A DNA stretch of 64,000 bases from Neorhodopirellula pilleata (GTDB lineage: Bacteria; Planctomycetota; Planctomycetia; Pirellulales; Pirellulaceae): assembly GCF_007859915.1 (NCBI RefSeq), contig NZ_SJPM01000001.1:857502-921501 (forward strand), given 5' to 3'. Positions 17,718-27,116 of this stretch are shown here, in pieces. Made by a program: the position numbers and the translations under genes. The notes below the pieces were generated by a model. That model saw only the letters and a list, made by a program, of their open reading frames with translations. It was not told where the DNA came from and made no database searches. How positions within the stretch are numbered: the stretch's first letter is position 1; the number at the start of each line of letters is the position of its first letter.

Positions 17718-18248
17718 TCAACAGCCCGCGAGTGGGTTACCGGCAAGGTAATGACCCGTCAACGCGACGGCCATCGCGTCGGCGACGTCGGCGGGTTCGG
17801 GAACGGTCGCAAGCGAAAGTTGCAACTTGACCGCTAATTGCATTTGCGATTTTGAGGCATGTCCGTTGCCCGTCATGACTTTCTTCACGCGTGTCGGTTC
17901 GTAGTGCGTGATCGGCAAACCGGCTTCGGCGGCGGCCAAGCAAATCACGCCCCGGGCGTGTCCCATCAAGATCGCCGTGCGGGGACGCTCATAATGCGAA
18001 AAGAGCTGCTCGATCACGACCGAGTCGATCGGGTGTGCCGCGATCACTTCGCGAACGCCGTCGGAAATTTCTTTAAGCCGTTGTGGCAACGTGTCCCGGG
18101 CTCGGCTGCGGACGACACCGGCTTCGCACAATTTCAGGTTGCCACCGTCACGCGAGATGACGGCGTACCCGGTGATGTTCAATCCCGGATCGATCCCCAG
18201 AATGCACTGGGCGACGTCCGGGCGGTCGACTACGAGCTGCGTTCCCAA
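17718..18248 (-). CDS. ruvC: Crossover junction endodeoxyribonuclease RuvC
   Basis: The protein (176 residues, normal RuvC length) shows the RNase H-like fold landmarks: [15 protein letters not shown] with the first catalytic aspartate, [14 protein letters not shown] with the catalytic glutamate, and [14 protein letters not shown] with the final acidic pair. It resolves Holliday junctions during recombination, normally with RuvAB, which are not in this window. The start is a TTG at 18248; no ATG or GTG lies between it and the first strand. The gene overlaps the 3' end of cysS by 19 bases on the same strand, so the two are probably co-transcribed. Confidence 0.95.
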   Translation of the reverse strand: MGTQLVVDRPDVAQCILGIDPGLNITGYAVISRDGGNLKLCEAGVVRSRARDTLPQRLKEISDGVREVIAAHPIDSVVIEQLFSHYERPRTAILMGHARGVICLAAAEAGLPITHYEPTRVKKVMTGNGHASKSQMQLAVKLQLSLATVPEPADVADAMAVALTGHYLAGNPLAGC

Positions 18249-19840
18249 GACGTTCCTTCTTTTTTATCGAGCAAGGCGATGCCGAGTGCCGAAAGCCGAT
18301 CGCGGATCGCGTCGCCGGTGGCATAGTCTTTCCGCTCGCGGGCTTCCTTGCGAAGATCGATCAACAAACGAACGACCCCATCGAGCAATTCCGCAGAGGC
18401 TTCGTCACCGCCGGAAGCGACCGGTGGTTTGGCGAACAGCCCGAGCACGCGACTGAGTTCGGCGATCACGATCGTGGCGGCAACCAAACTTTGCACCGGG
18501 GCGGACTGCACATCCGCGCCGGCGGCGAGTTTTTCCGAATCGATGAAACGATTGAGCGTTCGCAACGAATCGAATAGGACACTGATCGCGGCCCCTGAGT
18601 TGAAATCGTCGTCCATCGCGGTGAGGAACTTTTCACGGATGCCGTGGATCTCCGTCAACAAGGCGTCCTGCCCAGGATCGAAACTGCCGGCGATTCGGGT
18701 GCGAGGCGTTTCGAGTTGGTAGAACGATTGACCGGAGATTTCGGCGAACCGATCAAAGAAACGATAGAACGCTTCGAGCGACGTGCCGGCTTCGGCCAAG
18801 GTCTCTTCGTTGTAAATGATCGTGCTGCGGTAATGGGTTCGCAACAGGAAGAAACGGATACGTTCGCCGGTTTGCGAGCGGATCAAATCGGCCAAGCCTC
18901 CGGCACCTTTGGAGCGGCTGATCTTTCCCGAGGCGGCTTCTTCGACGGATTCACTGGCGGCGTCTTCGCGGTCATTGCGACCACCGACTTTGCCTTTCTC
19001 GCCCGCCCGCATCAGACCGTTGTGCATCCAATATTTGACCATCGGCGCGTCGTGGCGGCAGGCACTTTGGGCGCGTTCGTTTTCGTGGTGCGGGAACATC
19101 AGGTCCAAGCCGCCGCCGTGGATGTCGAACGTTTCGCCTAGGATTTCATGGCTCATCGCCGAACACTCGATATGCCATCCGGGACGCCCGTGCCCCCAAG
19201 GGCTCTCCCAACTGACTTCGCCCGGGCGAGCGGATTTCCACAGCGCGAAATCGCCGGGGTTGCGTTTCTTGGCCGCCGCGCCGCCGCCTTCGCCTTGTTG
19301 GGCGTCGACGCTGCGGTTGGACAATTGGCCGTAGCCGGGGTCTTTGGTCACGTCAAAGAACACGTCGCCGTCGATCGCGTAAGCGAATCCTTTTTCCTCG
19401 AGTGACTCGATGAACCGGATGATCTGATCAATGTGGTCGGTCGCTCGGGGCAGATGATCGATCTGGTTGACGCCGAGTTCCTTGAGGTTGGAGAGATAGT
19501 CCGCCGTCATTTCGACGGCAATTTGCGACATCGGAATGCCGCGTTCTTGGCTCTTGTTGATCAATTTGTCGTCGACGTCAGTGATGTTGACGACCCAGGT
19601 GACCTCGTAACCGCTGTAGGTCAGGAAGCGTTTGATCGTATCGAAGATCACCGGACCGACCATGTGACCGATGTGCGATTCGGCATAGACAGTCGGGCCG
19701 CACAAATACATGCCGACGCGGGGCGGACGTAGCGGGGCGAACGGCTCTTTCGTCTTACTGAGGGTATTGTAGACCCGAATGGCCGGTCGCGACTGATCGG
19801 AGCCATCGACGACGGCGGGGGCGGTAGCGGTCAAACTCAT
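18230..19840 (-). CDS. cysS: Cysteinyl-tRNA synthetase
   Basis: The protein (536 residues) carries the class I signature HIGH (SHIGHMVGP) after the zinc-binding cysteine region LCGPTVY, and the [20 protein letters not shown] segment specific to cysteinyl-tRNA synthetase with further zinc ligands. The second class I signature appears as KISRS instead of KMSKS, preceded by a hydrophilic insertion of about 30 residues. It charges tRNA-Cys with cysteine. ATG 19840 is the natural start. It is followed by the overlapping ruvC gene on the same strand. Product identity is secure; the KMSKS variant is the only unusual point. Confidence 0.96.
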   Translation of the reverse strand: MSLTATAPAVVDGSDQSRPAIRVYNTLSKTKEPFAPLRPPRVGMYLCGPTVYAESHIGHMVGPVIFDTIKRFLTYSGYEVTWVVNITDVDDKLINKSQERGIPMSQIAVEMTADYLSNLKELGVNQIDHLPRATDHIDQIIRFIESLEEKGFAYAIDGDVFFDVTKDPGYGQLSNRSVDAQQGEGGGAAAKKRNPGDFALWKSARPGEVSWESPWGHGRPGWHIECSAMSHEILGETFDIHGGGLDLMFPHHENERAQSACRHDAPMVKYWMHNGLMRAGEKGKVGGRNDREDAASESVEEAASGKISRSKGAGGLADLIRSQTGERIRFFLLRTHYRSTIIYNEETLAEAGTSLEAFYRFFDRFAEISGQSFYQLETPRTRIAGSFDPGQDALLTEIHGIREKFLTAMDDDFNSGAAISVLFDSLRTLNRFIDSEKLAAGADVQSAPVQSLVAATIVIAELSRVLGLFAKPPVASGGDEASAELLDGVVRLLIDLRKEARERKDYATGDAIRDRLSALGIALLDKKEGTSWERSS

Positions 19841-19940
19841 CGCTTCACAATATGCGGAAGAAAGGGGTTAGGGGGGAGACGATTGGGGCAGTATAGGAGC
19901 AATCGGTGGTTCGAAGCGAGTGCAGGTTTGGGGAAGAGGT

Positions 19941-19989
19941 TGTCAGGTGTCAGGTGACAGGTGACAGGTGACAGGTGACAGGTTGCAGG
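19941..19989. repeat. Heptamer tandem repeat in the cysS-tolC intergenic region
   Basis: Seven consecutive 7-bp units are seen: two TGTCAGG, four TGACAGG and one TTGCAGG. They lie in the 374-bp divergent gap 19841-20214 between cysS and the TolC-family gene. Nothing else in that gap is clearly recognisable: no RNA gene or convincing reading frame was found, only presumed promoters for both genes. Unit length and lack of spacers exclude CRISPR. Confidence 0.85.
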
Positions 19990-20214
19990 GTCGGGGAAAT
20001 TGGAATAATTCGGATAATCCTCAAAGTTGGCCGAGGCGGTCGCCGATACCTACTCTCGGACGATGTTCTCGCGCCGCTCGGTGGAGCGTTTGGCGTGAGA
20101 ATGTTGTAGGGGGGCTTTCCAAATAACGGCCCGTTTTGGGGATTCACTACGCCGCTGCGTTGCGGTTTGTCGGTGGGTTTCACGAGCGGTCGCTACGCAA
20201 GGGAAGTCCAGGGC

Positions 20215-22662
20215 ATGAATCGCTCGCTGTTTCGCTATACCGCATATCTACAACTCGCTCTCGCGATTTTGTTCGCTTGCGGTTGCGCACCGACTCAACC
20301 ATTCTTTCTCAACGAATCGCCTGACCTTGAGTATTATCTCAATTCAGCGACAGGGATCGAATACCCCGATGTCGACGTTGAGAGTCTGCCCGACACGACT
20401 CAGACGCTGCGCCCGTTAGCGATCGGCAATCACGACTATCAGTTCTGGAACCTTCCTCTCGAGGAAGCCGTTTCGATCGCGCTAGCGAATGCCAAGTTCT
20501 TTGTCACTACCAGCGGCATCGCTGAGGCCCGACAAAACGTTTCCGATCAATTCATCAGCGGAACGGCCGACCAATTCGGCAGCATCTATGACGTGGCGAT
20601 TCAACAGTCGACCACTCAATCGGTCCCGCTGACCGTCGACGGCAACGGCAACCGAGTTTTGCCTCGGGGTGTTTTGCGAGCCAACCAAGTCGGTGGCGTT
20701 GAAGACGCGTTATCCGAGTTCGACGCTCAAGCGAGCGGATTTTTGAACTACTCCAATACCGACCGACCGAACAACAGTCCTGTTGCGGCCACTCAAAGCG
20801 ACGACTTCAATATTCAACAAGCGATCAGTAAGCGAACGGCCACCGGTGGCGTGGCGACATTGCGGAACCAATTGATTTACGGTCGCAACAACTTGGGAGA
20901 GATCGCGCCGAACCTGCGTCAAGTTCCCAGCGACTACACCGTCACGATCGAAGCGCAAGTCCAGCAACCGTTGCTGCGTAACCGCGGCACGTTGGTCAAC
21001 CGCATTCCGGTTGTCTTGGCGAGTTTGAACGAAGACATCTCGATCGCCGAATACGAAATTCAAATCCGCAACTTGGTTCGTGATGTTGAGGTCGCTTACT
21101 GGGATTTGTATGTTTCCTATCGCAACGTGGCCACGTCGATCATCGGTCGCAACAGTGCGATCGCGACGGCTCAGTTCGCTCGCTTGGCTTTGGAAAACGG
21201 TACCGGAACACGTCAAGAACTCGCCCAAGCGGTTGAACAGTACTATCAATTTCGCGGCTTGCTCGAATCGGCCATCGCCGGATCGAACCTGCCCGGTCAA
21301 GACCGCCAAGGTGTTTACGGTGCCGAGCGTCGTTTGCGTGAGTTACTTGGTATTTCTCCGACCGATGGACGCTTGATCCGTCCGATCGACGAACCGACGA
21401 TCGCTCGTGTCGAACATGATTGGAACGAATCGGTTGCCCAAGCGTTGTACTTGTCGCCGGAACTGCGTCAAACCAAAACCCGTATCAAGCAACAAGACTT
21501 GGAATTGATCTCGGCCAAGAATCAAATCCTTCCCGAAGTCAATCTGTCGTTGCTCTATCGTTGGGTCGGTGTCGGCGACACGCTGGGTCCTCCTAGCGGT
21601 GGCAGTGCTCCGCCGGTCCAACCGGGTAGTAGTGCGTTGGATGCACTCACCAGCGGCAACTTCCAAGAAGGTGCGATCCGTTTGGAAGTCACTCCCGCAC
21701 CCTTCGGTGCCCGACGTGAACTTGCCCGGATTCGTGGTGCGAAACTACGTTTGACCCGCGAACGGGCGAACCTGCAAGAGAAAGAACGATTGCTCGTCAG
21801 CCGTTTGTCCGATGCGGTCGCCAAGGTTGCCACCCACTACCAACTCGTTCAAACCAACGCCCAACGTTGGCAAGCGGCCGAGCAAGAAGTCGAGGCCCGC
21901 TTGGCGGAATTCAAGAACGGTCGTAGTCCTGTCAACGTGGTGCTGCAAAGTCAACAACGCCGTGCTCAAGCTCAAATCGATTACTACCGAGCCTTGGCCG
22001 AATACAACAAATCATTGAACTTCGTCGATTACCTCAAAGGCACGATGCTTGCCAATAACAACATCGTCTTGCGAGAAGGTCCATGGAACAAGAAGGCGTA
22101 CTGGGACGCGTTAGAACGAGCACGTGAACGCAGTGCCGGACACAAACTGCAATATGGCGTAACCCGACCGGGTGTCGTCCGCACCGGACCGCTGCGTGAC
22201 GCAGCGTCGGCCGCCGATATCATCGGCAGTGGCACGATGACTCACGGTGAAACCATGATTCCCGATAACACGTTCCTGAATGATCCCAACGATCCGCTGG
22301 GGTTGAACTTGGAACCGTACCGCAGTCCGGTCGAAGTCGACGATCAATCGCTGCTCGAACTCGGTGACCAGCCTGCTGACTTGCTCAGTCCCATGAACGC
22401 TCCGAGTTTGGAATCGGTGCCCACACCGGCACCACCATTGCCTACACCCGACGCGATGCCTAACCAAACATCAACGGGCGGTCCATCAAGATGGCAATCG
22501 GCGGAAAAAATCCGACCGTCCGAAGTACGATCCAGTACGGCACGATCCAGTACGGCACGATCCAACATGATCGCACCCGCCGGGTACGAAACACGATCTG
22601 GCGAACCCTCGTCATACGAATATGCACCAGAACCGGTCCGCCGGATTCCGATCAGCCAATGA
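20215..22662 (+). CDS. TolC-family outer membrane efflux lipoprotein
   Basis: The product (815 residues from ATG 20215) starts with a signal peptide ending in a lipobox-like LFACGC, so it is probably lipid-anchored. It has the two-fold alpha-helical/beta pattern of TolC-type channels: LPLEEAVSIALANA near residue 95, IQIRNLVRDVEVAYWDLYVSYR in the first helical half, and LQEKERLLVSRLSDAVAKVA with GRSPVNVVLQSQQRRAQAQIDYYRAL in the second. It would form the outer membrane duct of an efflux or type I export system; no inner membrane partner is adjacent. The protein is much longer than TolC because of a Pro/Ser-rich C-terminal tail of about 170 residues, which includes a short tandem repeat. Confidence 0.88.
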   Translation: MNRSLFRYTAYLQLALAILFACGCAPTQPFFLNESPDLEYYLNSATGIEYPDVDVESLPDTTQTLRPLAIGNHDYQFWNLPLEEAVSIALANAKFFVTTSGIAEARQNVSDQFISGTADQFGSIYDVAIQQSTTQSVPLTVDGNGNRVLPRGVLRANQVGGVEDALSEFDAQASGFLNYSNTDRPNNSPVAATQSDDFNIQQAISKRTATGGVATLRNQLIYGRNNLGEIAPNLRQVPSDYTVTIEAQVQQPLLRNRGTLVNRIPVVLASLNEDISIAEYEIQIRNLVRDVEVAYWDLYVSYRNVATSIIGRNSAIATAQFARLALENGTGTRQELAQAVEQYYQFRGLLESAIAGSNLPGQDRQGVYGAERRLRELLGISPTDGRLIRPIDEPTIARVEHDWNESVAQALYLSPELRQTKTRIKQQDLELISAKNQILPEVNLSLLYRWVGVGDTLGPPSGGSAPPVQPGSSALDALTSGNFQEGAIRLEVTPAPFGARRELARIRGAKLRLTRERANLQEKERLLVSRLSDAVAKVATHYQLVQTNAQRWQAAEQEVEARLAEFKNGRSPVNVVLQSQQRRAQAQIDYYRALAEYNKSLNFVDYLKGTMLANNNIVLREGPWNKKAYWDALERARERSAGHKLQYGVTRPGVVRTGPLRDAASAADIIGSGTMTHGETMIPDNTFLNDPNDPLGLNLEPYRSPVEVDDQSLLELGDQPADLLSPMNAPSLESVPTPAPPLPTPDAMPNQTSTGGPSRWQSAEKIRPSEVRSSTARSSTARSNMIAPAGYETRSGEPSSYEYAPEPVRRIPISQ
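22531..22560 (+). repeat. 15-bp tandem duplication inside the TolC-family gene
   Basis: TCCAGTACGGCACGA occurs twice in direct succession and is in frame, giving the peptide repeat SSTAR-SSTAR in the low-complexity C-terminal tail. Confidence 0.9.
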
Positions 22663-22922
22663 GAAGGCGTCGACCAAGAAACACTTGACTTTCCGTGTAG
22701 GGGCGGAGGCTTGAGTGGTTGTCGCCGGAACACGCGCTCTGGATCACGACACCACTCCCACGACTAGCTCGATCGGTTCATTTCGGTGAACCCTTCGGGC
22801 TTTTCGTCGTTGAACGTGAGGTATCCTTGGATCGATCTCTTCTGCAGAATCAGATTGATTTCGTGAGGTGGAATGTGAACACCGCCTTCCATGAGGCTCC
22901 CACTTCGACAAGGCTTGGCTAC

Positions 22923-22952
22923 ATTTCAAAACAAACGATTTCAAAACAAACG
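22923..22952 (+). repeat. 15-bp perfect tandem duplication before the acyltransferase gene
   Basis: ATTTCAAAACAAACG is repeated exactly twice, ending nine bases before the ATG at 22962. If an upstream start were used it would be translated as ISKQT-ISKQT. The rest of the 299-bp gap (22663-22961) shows no recognisable feature. Confidence 0.9.
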
Positions 22953-22961
22953 TTAGACGCG

Positions 22962-23447
22962 ATGAGTATCAACCACCAACCAAGAATCATTTCCGCTTCG
23001 ATCCGGGACGTTCAATTCGGAACGAGTGTCACGGTGATCGAGCCGGTCAACCTGTACGAATGCGAGATCGGCGACGGGGCATTCGTCGGCCCGTTTGTGG
23101 AAATCCAACGGGGGGTGAAGATCGGGGCGCGGACTCGCGTGCAATCCCACTGCTTTGTCTGTGAATTGGTGAGTGTCGGCGAAGATTGTTTTATCGGGCA
23201 CGGAGTCATGTTTGTGAACGACTTGTTTCGCGGCGGTGGGGCTTCTTCCGATCCGGCTGACTGGAAGCCGACGAAGATCGGAAATCGCGTTTCGATCGGT
23301 TCCAATGCAACCCTGCTGCCTGTCTCTGTTTGCGACAATGTCGTGATCGGGGCAGGCGCGGTCGTGACCAAGGATATCGTCCAACCGGGGGTCTATTGCG
23401 GCAACCCTGCGAAATACCTGCGAAGCCTGCGTGCCGAGGAATCCTAG
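22962..23447 (+). CDS. Left-handed beta-helix acyltransferase (WbbJ/WlbB-like)
   Basis: The protein (161 residues) consists of hexapeptide repeats of the left-handed beta-helix acyltransferase superfamily (e.g. VNLYECEIGDGAFVGPFVEI, VKIGARTRVQSHC, VSIGSNATLLP, VVIGAGAVVTKDI) and ends with the usual GNPAKYLR motif. CFIGHGVMFVNDLF holds the expected catalytic-loop histidine. Relatives N-acetylate amino sugars used in surface polysaccharides, and similar activity is likely here, though the substrate is unknown. ATG 22962 begins where homology-like sequence begins; the frame is open to 22719 but that part looks unlike coding sequence. Confidence 0.88.
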   Translation: MSINHQPRIISASIRDVQFGTSVTVIEPVNLYECEIGDGAFVGPFVEIQRGVKIGARTRVQSHCFVCELVSVGEDCFIGHGVMFVNDLFRGGGASSDPADWKPTKIGNRVSIGSNATLLPVSVCDNVVIGAGAVVTKDIVQPGVYCGNPAKYLRSLRAEES

Positions 23448-23579
23448 CGTCTGATCCCGATTTGACTTCAAGGTTTGGACGTAGCGGAAACTCGTGACGA
23501 CGAAAGGCTATACATCGGGCGAACAGGAAGTATTTTGGAGCACGTCCTCTTTCTTCGAGTTTTTCTTCGCCGGCCGACC

Positions 23580-24461
23580 GTGTCTGAATCTTCGCCCCCT
23601 TTGTTGAGCCGACGTTGGAAGGTGATTCTGAGCGTTGCGATTTTGGCTCATTTAACGGCGGTGTTCGCGCCTCCGATGGCATTCCAAAGCCGCGGCCCAC
23701 GGGGGCTCTCTCCGTCGGTGGCGACCTTGCTCGATCCGTTGGCAAGTTATGGCCAGATGCTTTATTTGGATCGCGGCTATGCGTTTTTTGCACCTGATCC
23801 TGGTCCCAGCCATCTGATTACCGTTGAGATCGATGATCCCGCCAGCACAGACGCGGATGCGAACCGTTCGCCGGCCGAAGTTCGGCGTTTTCCGTCGCTG
23901 AACGATCAGTGGCCGCGTCTGTTGTACCACCGTCATTTCATGTTGGCAGAGTTTCTCAACGATTCATACCAACCGGCCCTGCCGATCGAAGCGGCTTCTC
24001 TGGTCGGCCCAGACTTACCGGCCGAGGAGCTTCGTCAGTGGCGGTTGGGACGCAAACGATATGAAGCGATCGTCGGATCGATGACCAAACATGCGGTTTC
24101 GCGGATCGCAGGAGGCCCGGGCAAGGTCGTCAAAATCAATCGGGTGGAGCATCTGATTCCGGACTTCGTCGGATTCACAACCCGCAATGTGCCGCTGAAC
24201 GAGGCGGATTCCTACATCACACTGGAAGACTTCCCGATCACGCTCGAAACGCTTTTGGGCAGCCGTCCGGAATCACTTCCCCAGCCGGGATTCACCGAAC
24301 CGGTTCCCGCTCCGACCGGCGAACCTGCCAAAACCGGGGAACCAATATCGAACGAAAAAGCGGCGAACGATTCGAGAGATTCCAAAGAAAACTTGACGAA
24401 TGAGTCGGAGACGACCGAGGCCAAAACCGAATCGACTGTCGATGGCGAGGCGGCACCGTGA
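23580..24461 (+). CDS. Membrane-anchored protein of unknown function paired with the HTTM gene
   Basis: Not recognised. The product (293 residues from GTG 23580) has one N-terminal hydrophobic segment (RRWKVILSVAILAHLTAVFA) that is either an uncleaved anchor or a signal, a globular exported region, and a Pro/Glu/Ser-rich C-terminal tail. The segment YLDRGYAFFAPDPGPSHLI resembles a motif common in planctomycete genes preceding HTTM proteins. A TTG at 23475 would extend it by 35 residues. Its stop overlaps the GTG start of the HTTM gene by four bases (GTGA), so the two are translated together and probably act as a pair in the membrane. Confidence 0.7.
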   Translation: MSESSPPLLSRRWKVILSVAILAHLTAVFAPPMAFQSRGPRGLSPSVATLLDPLASYGQMLYLDRGYAFFAPDPGPSHLITVEIDDPASTDADANRSPAEVRRFPSLNDQWPRLLYHRHFMLAEFLNDSYQPALPIEAASLVGPDLPAEELRQWRLGRKRYEAIVGSMTKHAVSRIAGGPGKVVKINRVEHLIPDFVGFTTRNVPLNEADSYITLEDFPITLETLLGSRPESLPQPGFTEPVPAPTGEPAKTGEPISNEKAANDSRDSKENLTNESETTEAKTESTVDGEAAP

Positions 24462-25777
24462 TCGTCATGTTCAAGAAAATGATCGGGAACTGGTTTGCCG
24501 ATGCCGTCCAAACGTGGGACCGCTTTTGGTTCACTCCTCGGCACGTCGAAACATTGGCAGTGCTCCGCATCCTCACCGGGGCCATGTTGTTGTATTCGCA
24601 TGTCGTACTGGCGACGGATTTGGAATCCTTCATCGGCCCCGACGCTTGGATCAATAACGAAACCGCTGCGGCACTCCACGACGGCAGCTTCGGCGAAGGC
24701 ACGTCCGCTTGGTCGTACTTATGGAACATCGATAGCAATGCGGTCGTATGGGTTCACCACTGTATCGCGATCGCCGTCTCGGCCGCATTCATGGTGGGAT
24801 TCTTGACGCGAATCACCGGCCCGCTGGCTTGGTTCTTGCAGCTGATGGTGATCCATCGATTGATCGGCAGCCTCTTCGGACTCGATCAAATCGTCACCTA
24901 CTGTGCCATGTATTTGGCGTGGACGCCTTGCGGAGCCGTCTTTTCAATCGACGCGTGGATAAGAGAACGCCGAGTCGATGATGGGGCGGAATCATCGGGC
25001 CGATGGAAGAACTGGCTGTTCCCGAACGATCAACCGAGCGTTTCGGCGAACGTGGCAACCCGATTGTTACAGTTGCATCTGTGTGTGATTTATTTGTTTG
25101 GTGGCTTGGCCAAAGCCCGCGGACAACTTTGGTGGGACGGGACGGCGCTTTGGTTTGCGGTCGGAAATTATGAATATCAGTCCTGGGATGTGACGTTCTT
25201 GTCGGACTATCCGTCGGTGTTCACCGCATTGACACACCTGACGTTGATGTGGGAGGTATTTTATTGCGCCTTGATTTGGCCGAAATTGACTCGGCCGATC
25301 ACGCTCGGTTTGGCCGTCGCGGTTCACGGTGGCATTGCACTATTCTTGGGAATGATGACCTTTGGCACGATGATGATCGCCGCCAACGGAATTTTCTTGA
25401 GCCCTTGGTTGTTTCGCCGACTGCGTGGCTTTTCTCCGCCGCATGATGCCGAAATCGCGATGCCAACGTCACCAAAGTCGACGGCCAATCATTCGGATCT
25501 GCACAAACGCTTGGACGAATTAGAAAAGGCAGAAACCGCGTTCAAGAAACGTTACGTCAAGTTGAAGAAACGCGAAGCGAAGGTCCAAGAACGCGACGAG
25601 CGATTGAAGGCAACCAAAGCCAAGCTACGCCAAAAGCTCCAAGACGGGACACTGAGTATCAACGACAGTCATCTCGACCAACTCGGTTCCGAGTCCGGCT
25701 TGCACTTGGACCATGATCCGGATGAAGAGGGTTCGGCCATCGACATGAACCTCTCCGACCGGGATTTATTGGAGTAA
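24458..25777 (+). CDS. HTTM-domain multi-span membrane protein
   Basis: The protein (439 residues) has a horizontally transferred transmembrane (HTTM) domain like that of vitamin K-dependent gamma-carboxylase: several hydrophobic helices, an early VLRILTGAMLLYSH, and the conserved QLHLCVIYLFGGLAKARGQLWWDGTALWFAVG block. After about residue 335 a charged tail follows with a strongly predicted coiled coil (LDELEKAETAFKKRYVKLKK and onward) and an acidic end. The function of bacterial HTTM proteins is mostly unknown and a carboxylase activity should not be assumed. It begins with GTG overlapping the upstream stop; an ATG at 24467 is in frame. Confidence 0.85.
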   Translation: MIVMFKKMIGNWFADAVQTWDRFWFTPRHVETLAVLRILTGAMLLYSHVVLATDLESFIGPDAWINNETAAALHDGSFGEGTSAWSYLWNIDSNAVVWVHHCIAIAVSAAFMVGFLTRITGPLAWFLQLMVIHRLIGSLFGLDQIVTYCAMYLAWTPCGAVFSIDAWIRERRVDDGAESSGRWKNWLFPNDQPSVSANVATRLLQLHLCVIYLFGGLAKARGQLWWDGTALWFAVGNYEYQSWDVTFLSDYPSVFTALTHLTLMWEVFYCALIWPKLTRPITLGLAVAVHGGIALFLGMMTFGTMMIAANGIFLSPWLFRRLRGFSPPHDAEIAMPTSPKSTANHSDLHKRLDELEKAETAFKKRYVKLKKREAKVQERDERLKATKAKLRQKLQDGTLSINDSHLDQLGSESGLHLDHDPDEEGSAIDMNLSDRDLLE

Positions 25778-25909
25778 GGTCTGCCTACCTTGTCAGCGGC
25801 CGTCCTCGGTCGATATAGTTTCCCCAAACGTCCCCCACACGTGGGTGCTTTTTTTGCGACACGTGGAAGGTTTCCGACACGCGGGAGATTGCTCGATGGG
25901 AGATTCGCG

Positions 25910-26950
25910 ATGATTTGGTTTCTGATTGGAATAATGGTCTATGCGGCCATCAAGATTCTGCCAGGGTGTTTGTACACCGTTTCGCCGGATCAACGGGCCG
26001 TGAAAACACGTTTCGGCGCGGCCGAACGGTTACCGATGATGGCTGAGTCACCGGATATCGCATTGCCGATCGATCCGTCCTTGTCCGAAGACGAACGCAA
26101 GCGATATCAATACCCGCAAGTACGCGTGATCGGTCCGGGTGGACCTTACTTCAAGTTGCCTTGGGAAGACGTTTACAAGGTCAGCGTCGCGACTCAGTCC
26201 GTCGACATTTCTTGGGATCCTTCCAAGCATCAGGACACGATCGAAGCGGTCACGAAAGACAACTTGACCACTGGCGTGAACGGACAAATCCGCTACCGGA
26301 TCAGCGAGAATAATCTTTACCCTTACCTGTTCGGTGTCAGCCGACCGCTCGAACACGTGATGGGCTACTTCGTTTCGGTCCTCCGAGAACGGATCGCAAA
26401 CTTCGTTGATCCCAAAGGCCAAAGTCTGTTAAGCGAAGACGACTTACCTCGTGACGGAGAAACCGACAGTGCGTCCGGTGGTAACCACATGGGCAAAGGC
26501 AGTGCCGTCGAACTATCCGAAGGCGTCTCGATCAACGATCTTCGCAAGAATTTGCCGTTGCTGAACCAATACATGGAAGAGCAATGCCGTTCAACGACGG
26601 GGCGCTACGGGATCGAACTCGATGCTGCATTGATCACCGAAATCGATCCTCCGCCGGAAGTCGATCGAGCGTTGTCGGCAATCAATAGCACACGCAACCA
26701 GGTCGCCGCTGACATCAGCACGGCGCGAGCCGATGCCGAACAGCAGATCACGATGAGCGCCCGCGCGGTCGAGATCGCCACTAACAATGCGCAAGCCGAA
26801 GTCGCGCCGCTTCAAGAACTAGCGGGCACGTTGTCGTCGATCAAAAAAGAAGGTGGTTCGGAATGTCTCAAAGCCTACCTCCGCAATGCTCGGGTGCCTT
26901 TGTACGGTAAAGCCGCTCGAGTCGTCATGATGGAAGCGAAAAAGACGTAG
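25910..26950 (+). CDS. SPFH/Band 7 (prohibitin-like) membrane protein
   Basis: The product (346 residues) has one N-terminal hydrophobic anchor (MIWFLIGIMVYAAIKILPG) followed by an SPFH domain: CLYTVSPDQRAVKTRFG, GPGGPYFKLPWEDVYKVSV, and TTGVNGQIRYRI. A charged helical region follows with many Ala/Glu/Gln residues (about 225-310), typical of flotillin/prohibitin-like proteins. Such proteins form oligomeric rings or microdomains and often recruit proteases. ATG 25910 places the anchor at the N terminus; the frame is open back to 25790 without support. A second, divergent SPFH gene follows 166 bp downstream, suggesting a hetero-oligomeric pair like HflK/HflC. Confidence 0.87.
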   Translation: MIWFLIGIMVYAAIKILPGCLYTVSPDQRAVKTRFGAAERLPMMAESPDIALPIDPSLSEDERKRYQYPQVRVIGPGGPYFKLPWEDVYKVSVATQSVDISWDPSKHQDTIEAVTKDNLTTGVNGQIRYRISENNLYPYLFGVSRPLEHVMGYFVSVLRERIANFVDPKGQSLLSEDDLPRDGETDSASGGNHMGKGSAVELSEGVSINDLRKNLPLLNQYMEEQCRSTTGRYGIELDAALITEIDPPPEVDRALSAINSTRNQVAADISTARADAEQQITMSARAVEIATNNAQAEVAPLQELAGTLSSIKKEGGSECLKAYLRNARVPLYGKAARVVMMEAKKT

Positions 26951-27116
26951 TGGCAATTGGCCGTAGGCTCGGTGGAAGAGGACTTTGACGACCAACACCC
27001 GGCAGCGGTCTCAGCAAAAAACATGGTTACTATGCTCGTGCCGGGTCTCCGCTTTCGCTGCGACCCAGCTTACTTGATCTAAAAAACACCTTATCTCATT
27101 CATCGACGAGTTCATC

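Noticed and set aside
19941..19989. Possible CRISPR-like repeat array
   Set aside because: Units are seven bases with no spacers, so it is a simple tandem repeat; no cas genes are present.
27012..27080. Possible small RNA or promoter between the two SPFH genes
   Set aside because: No stem, terminator or clear -35/-10 pair could be defined.
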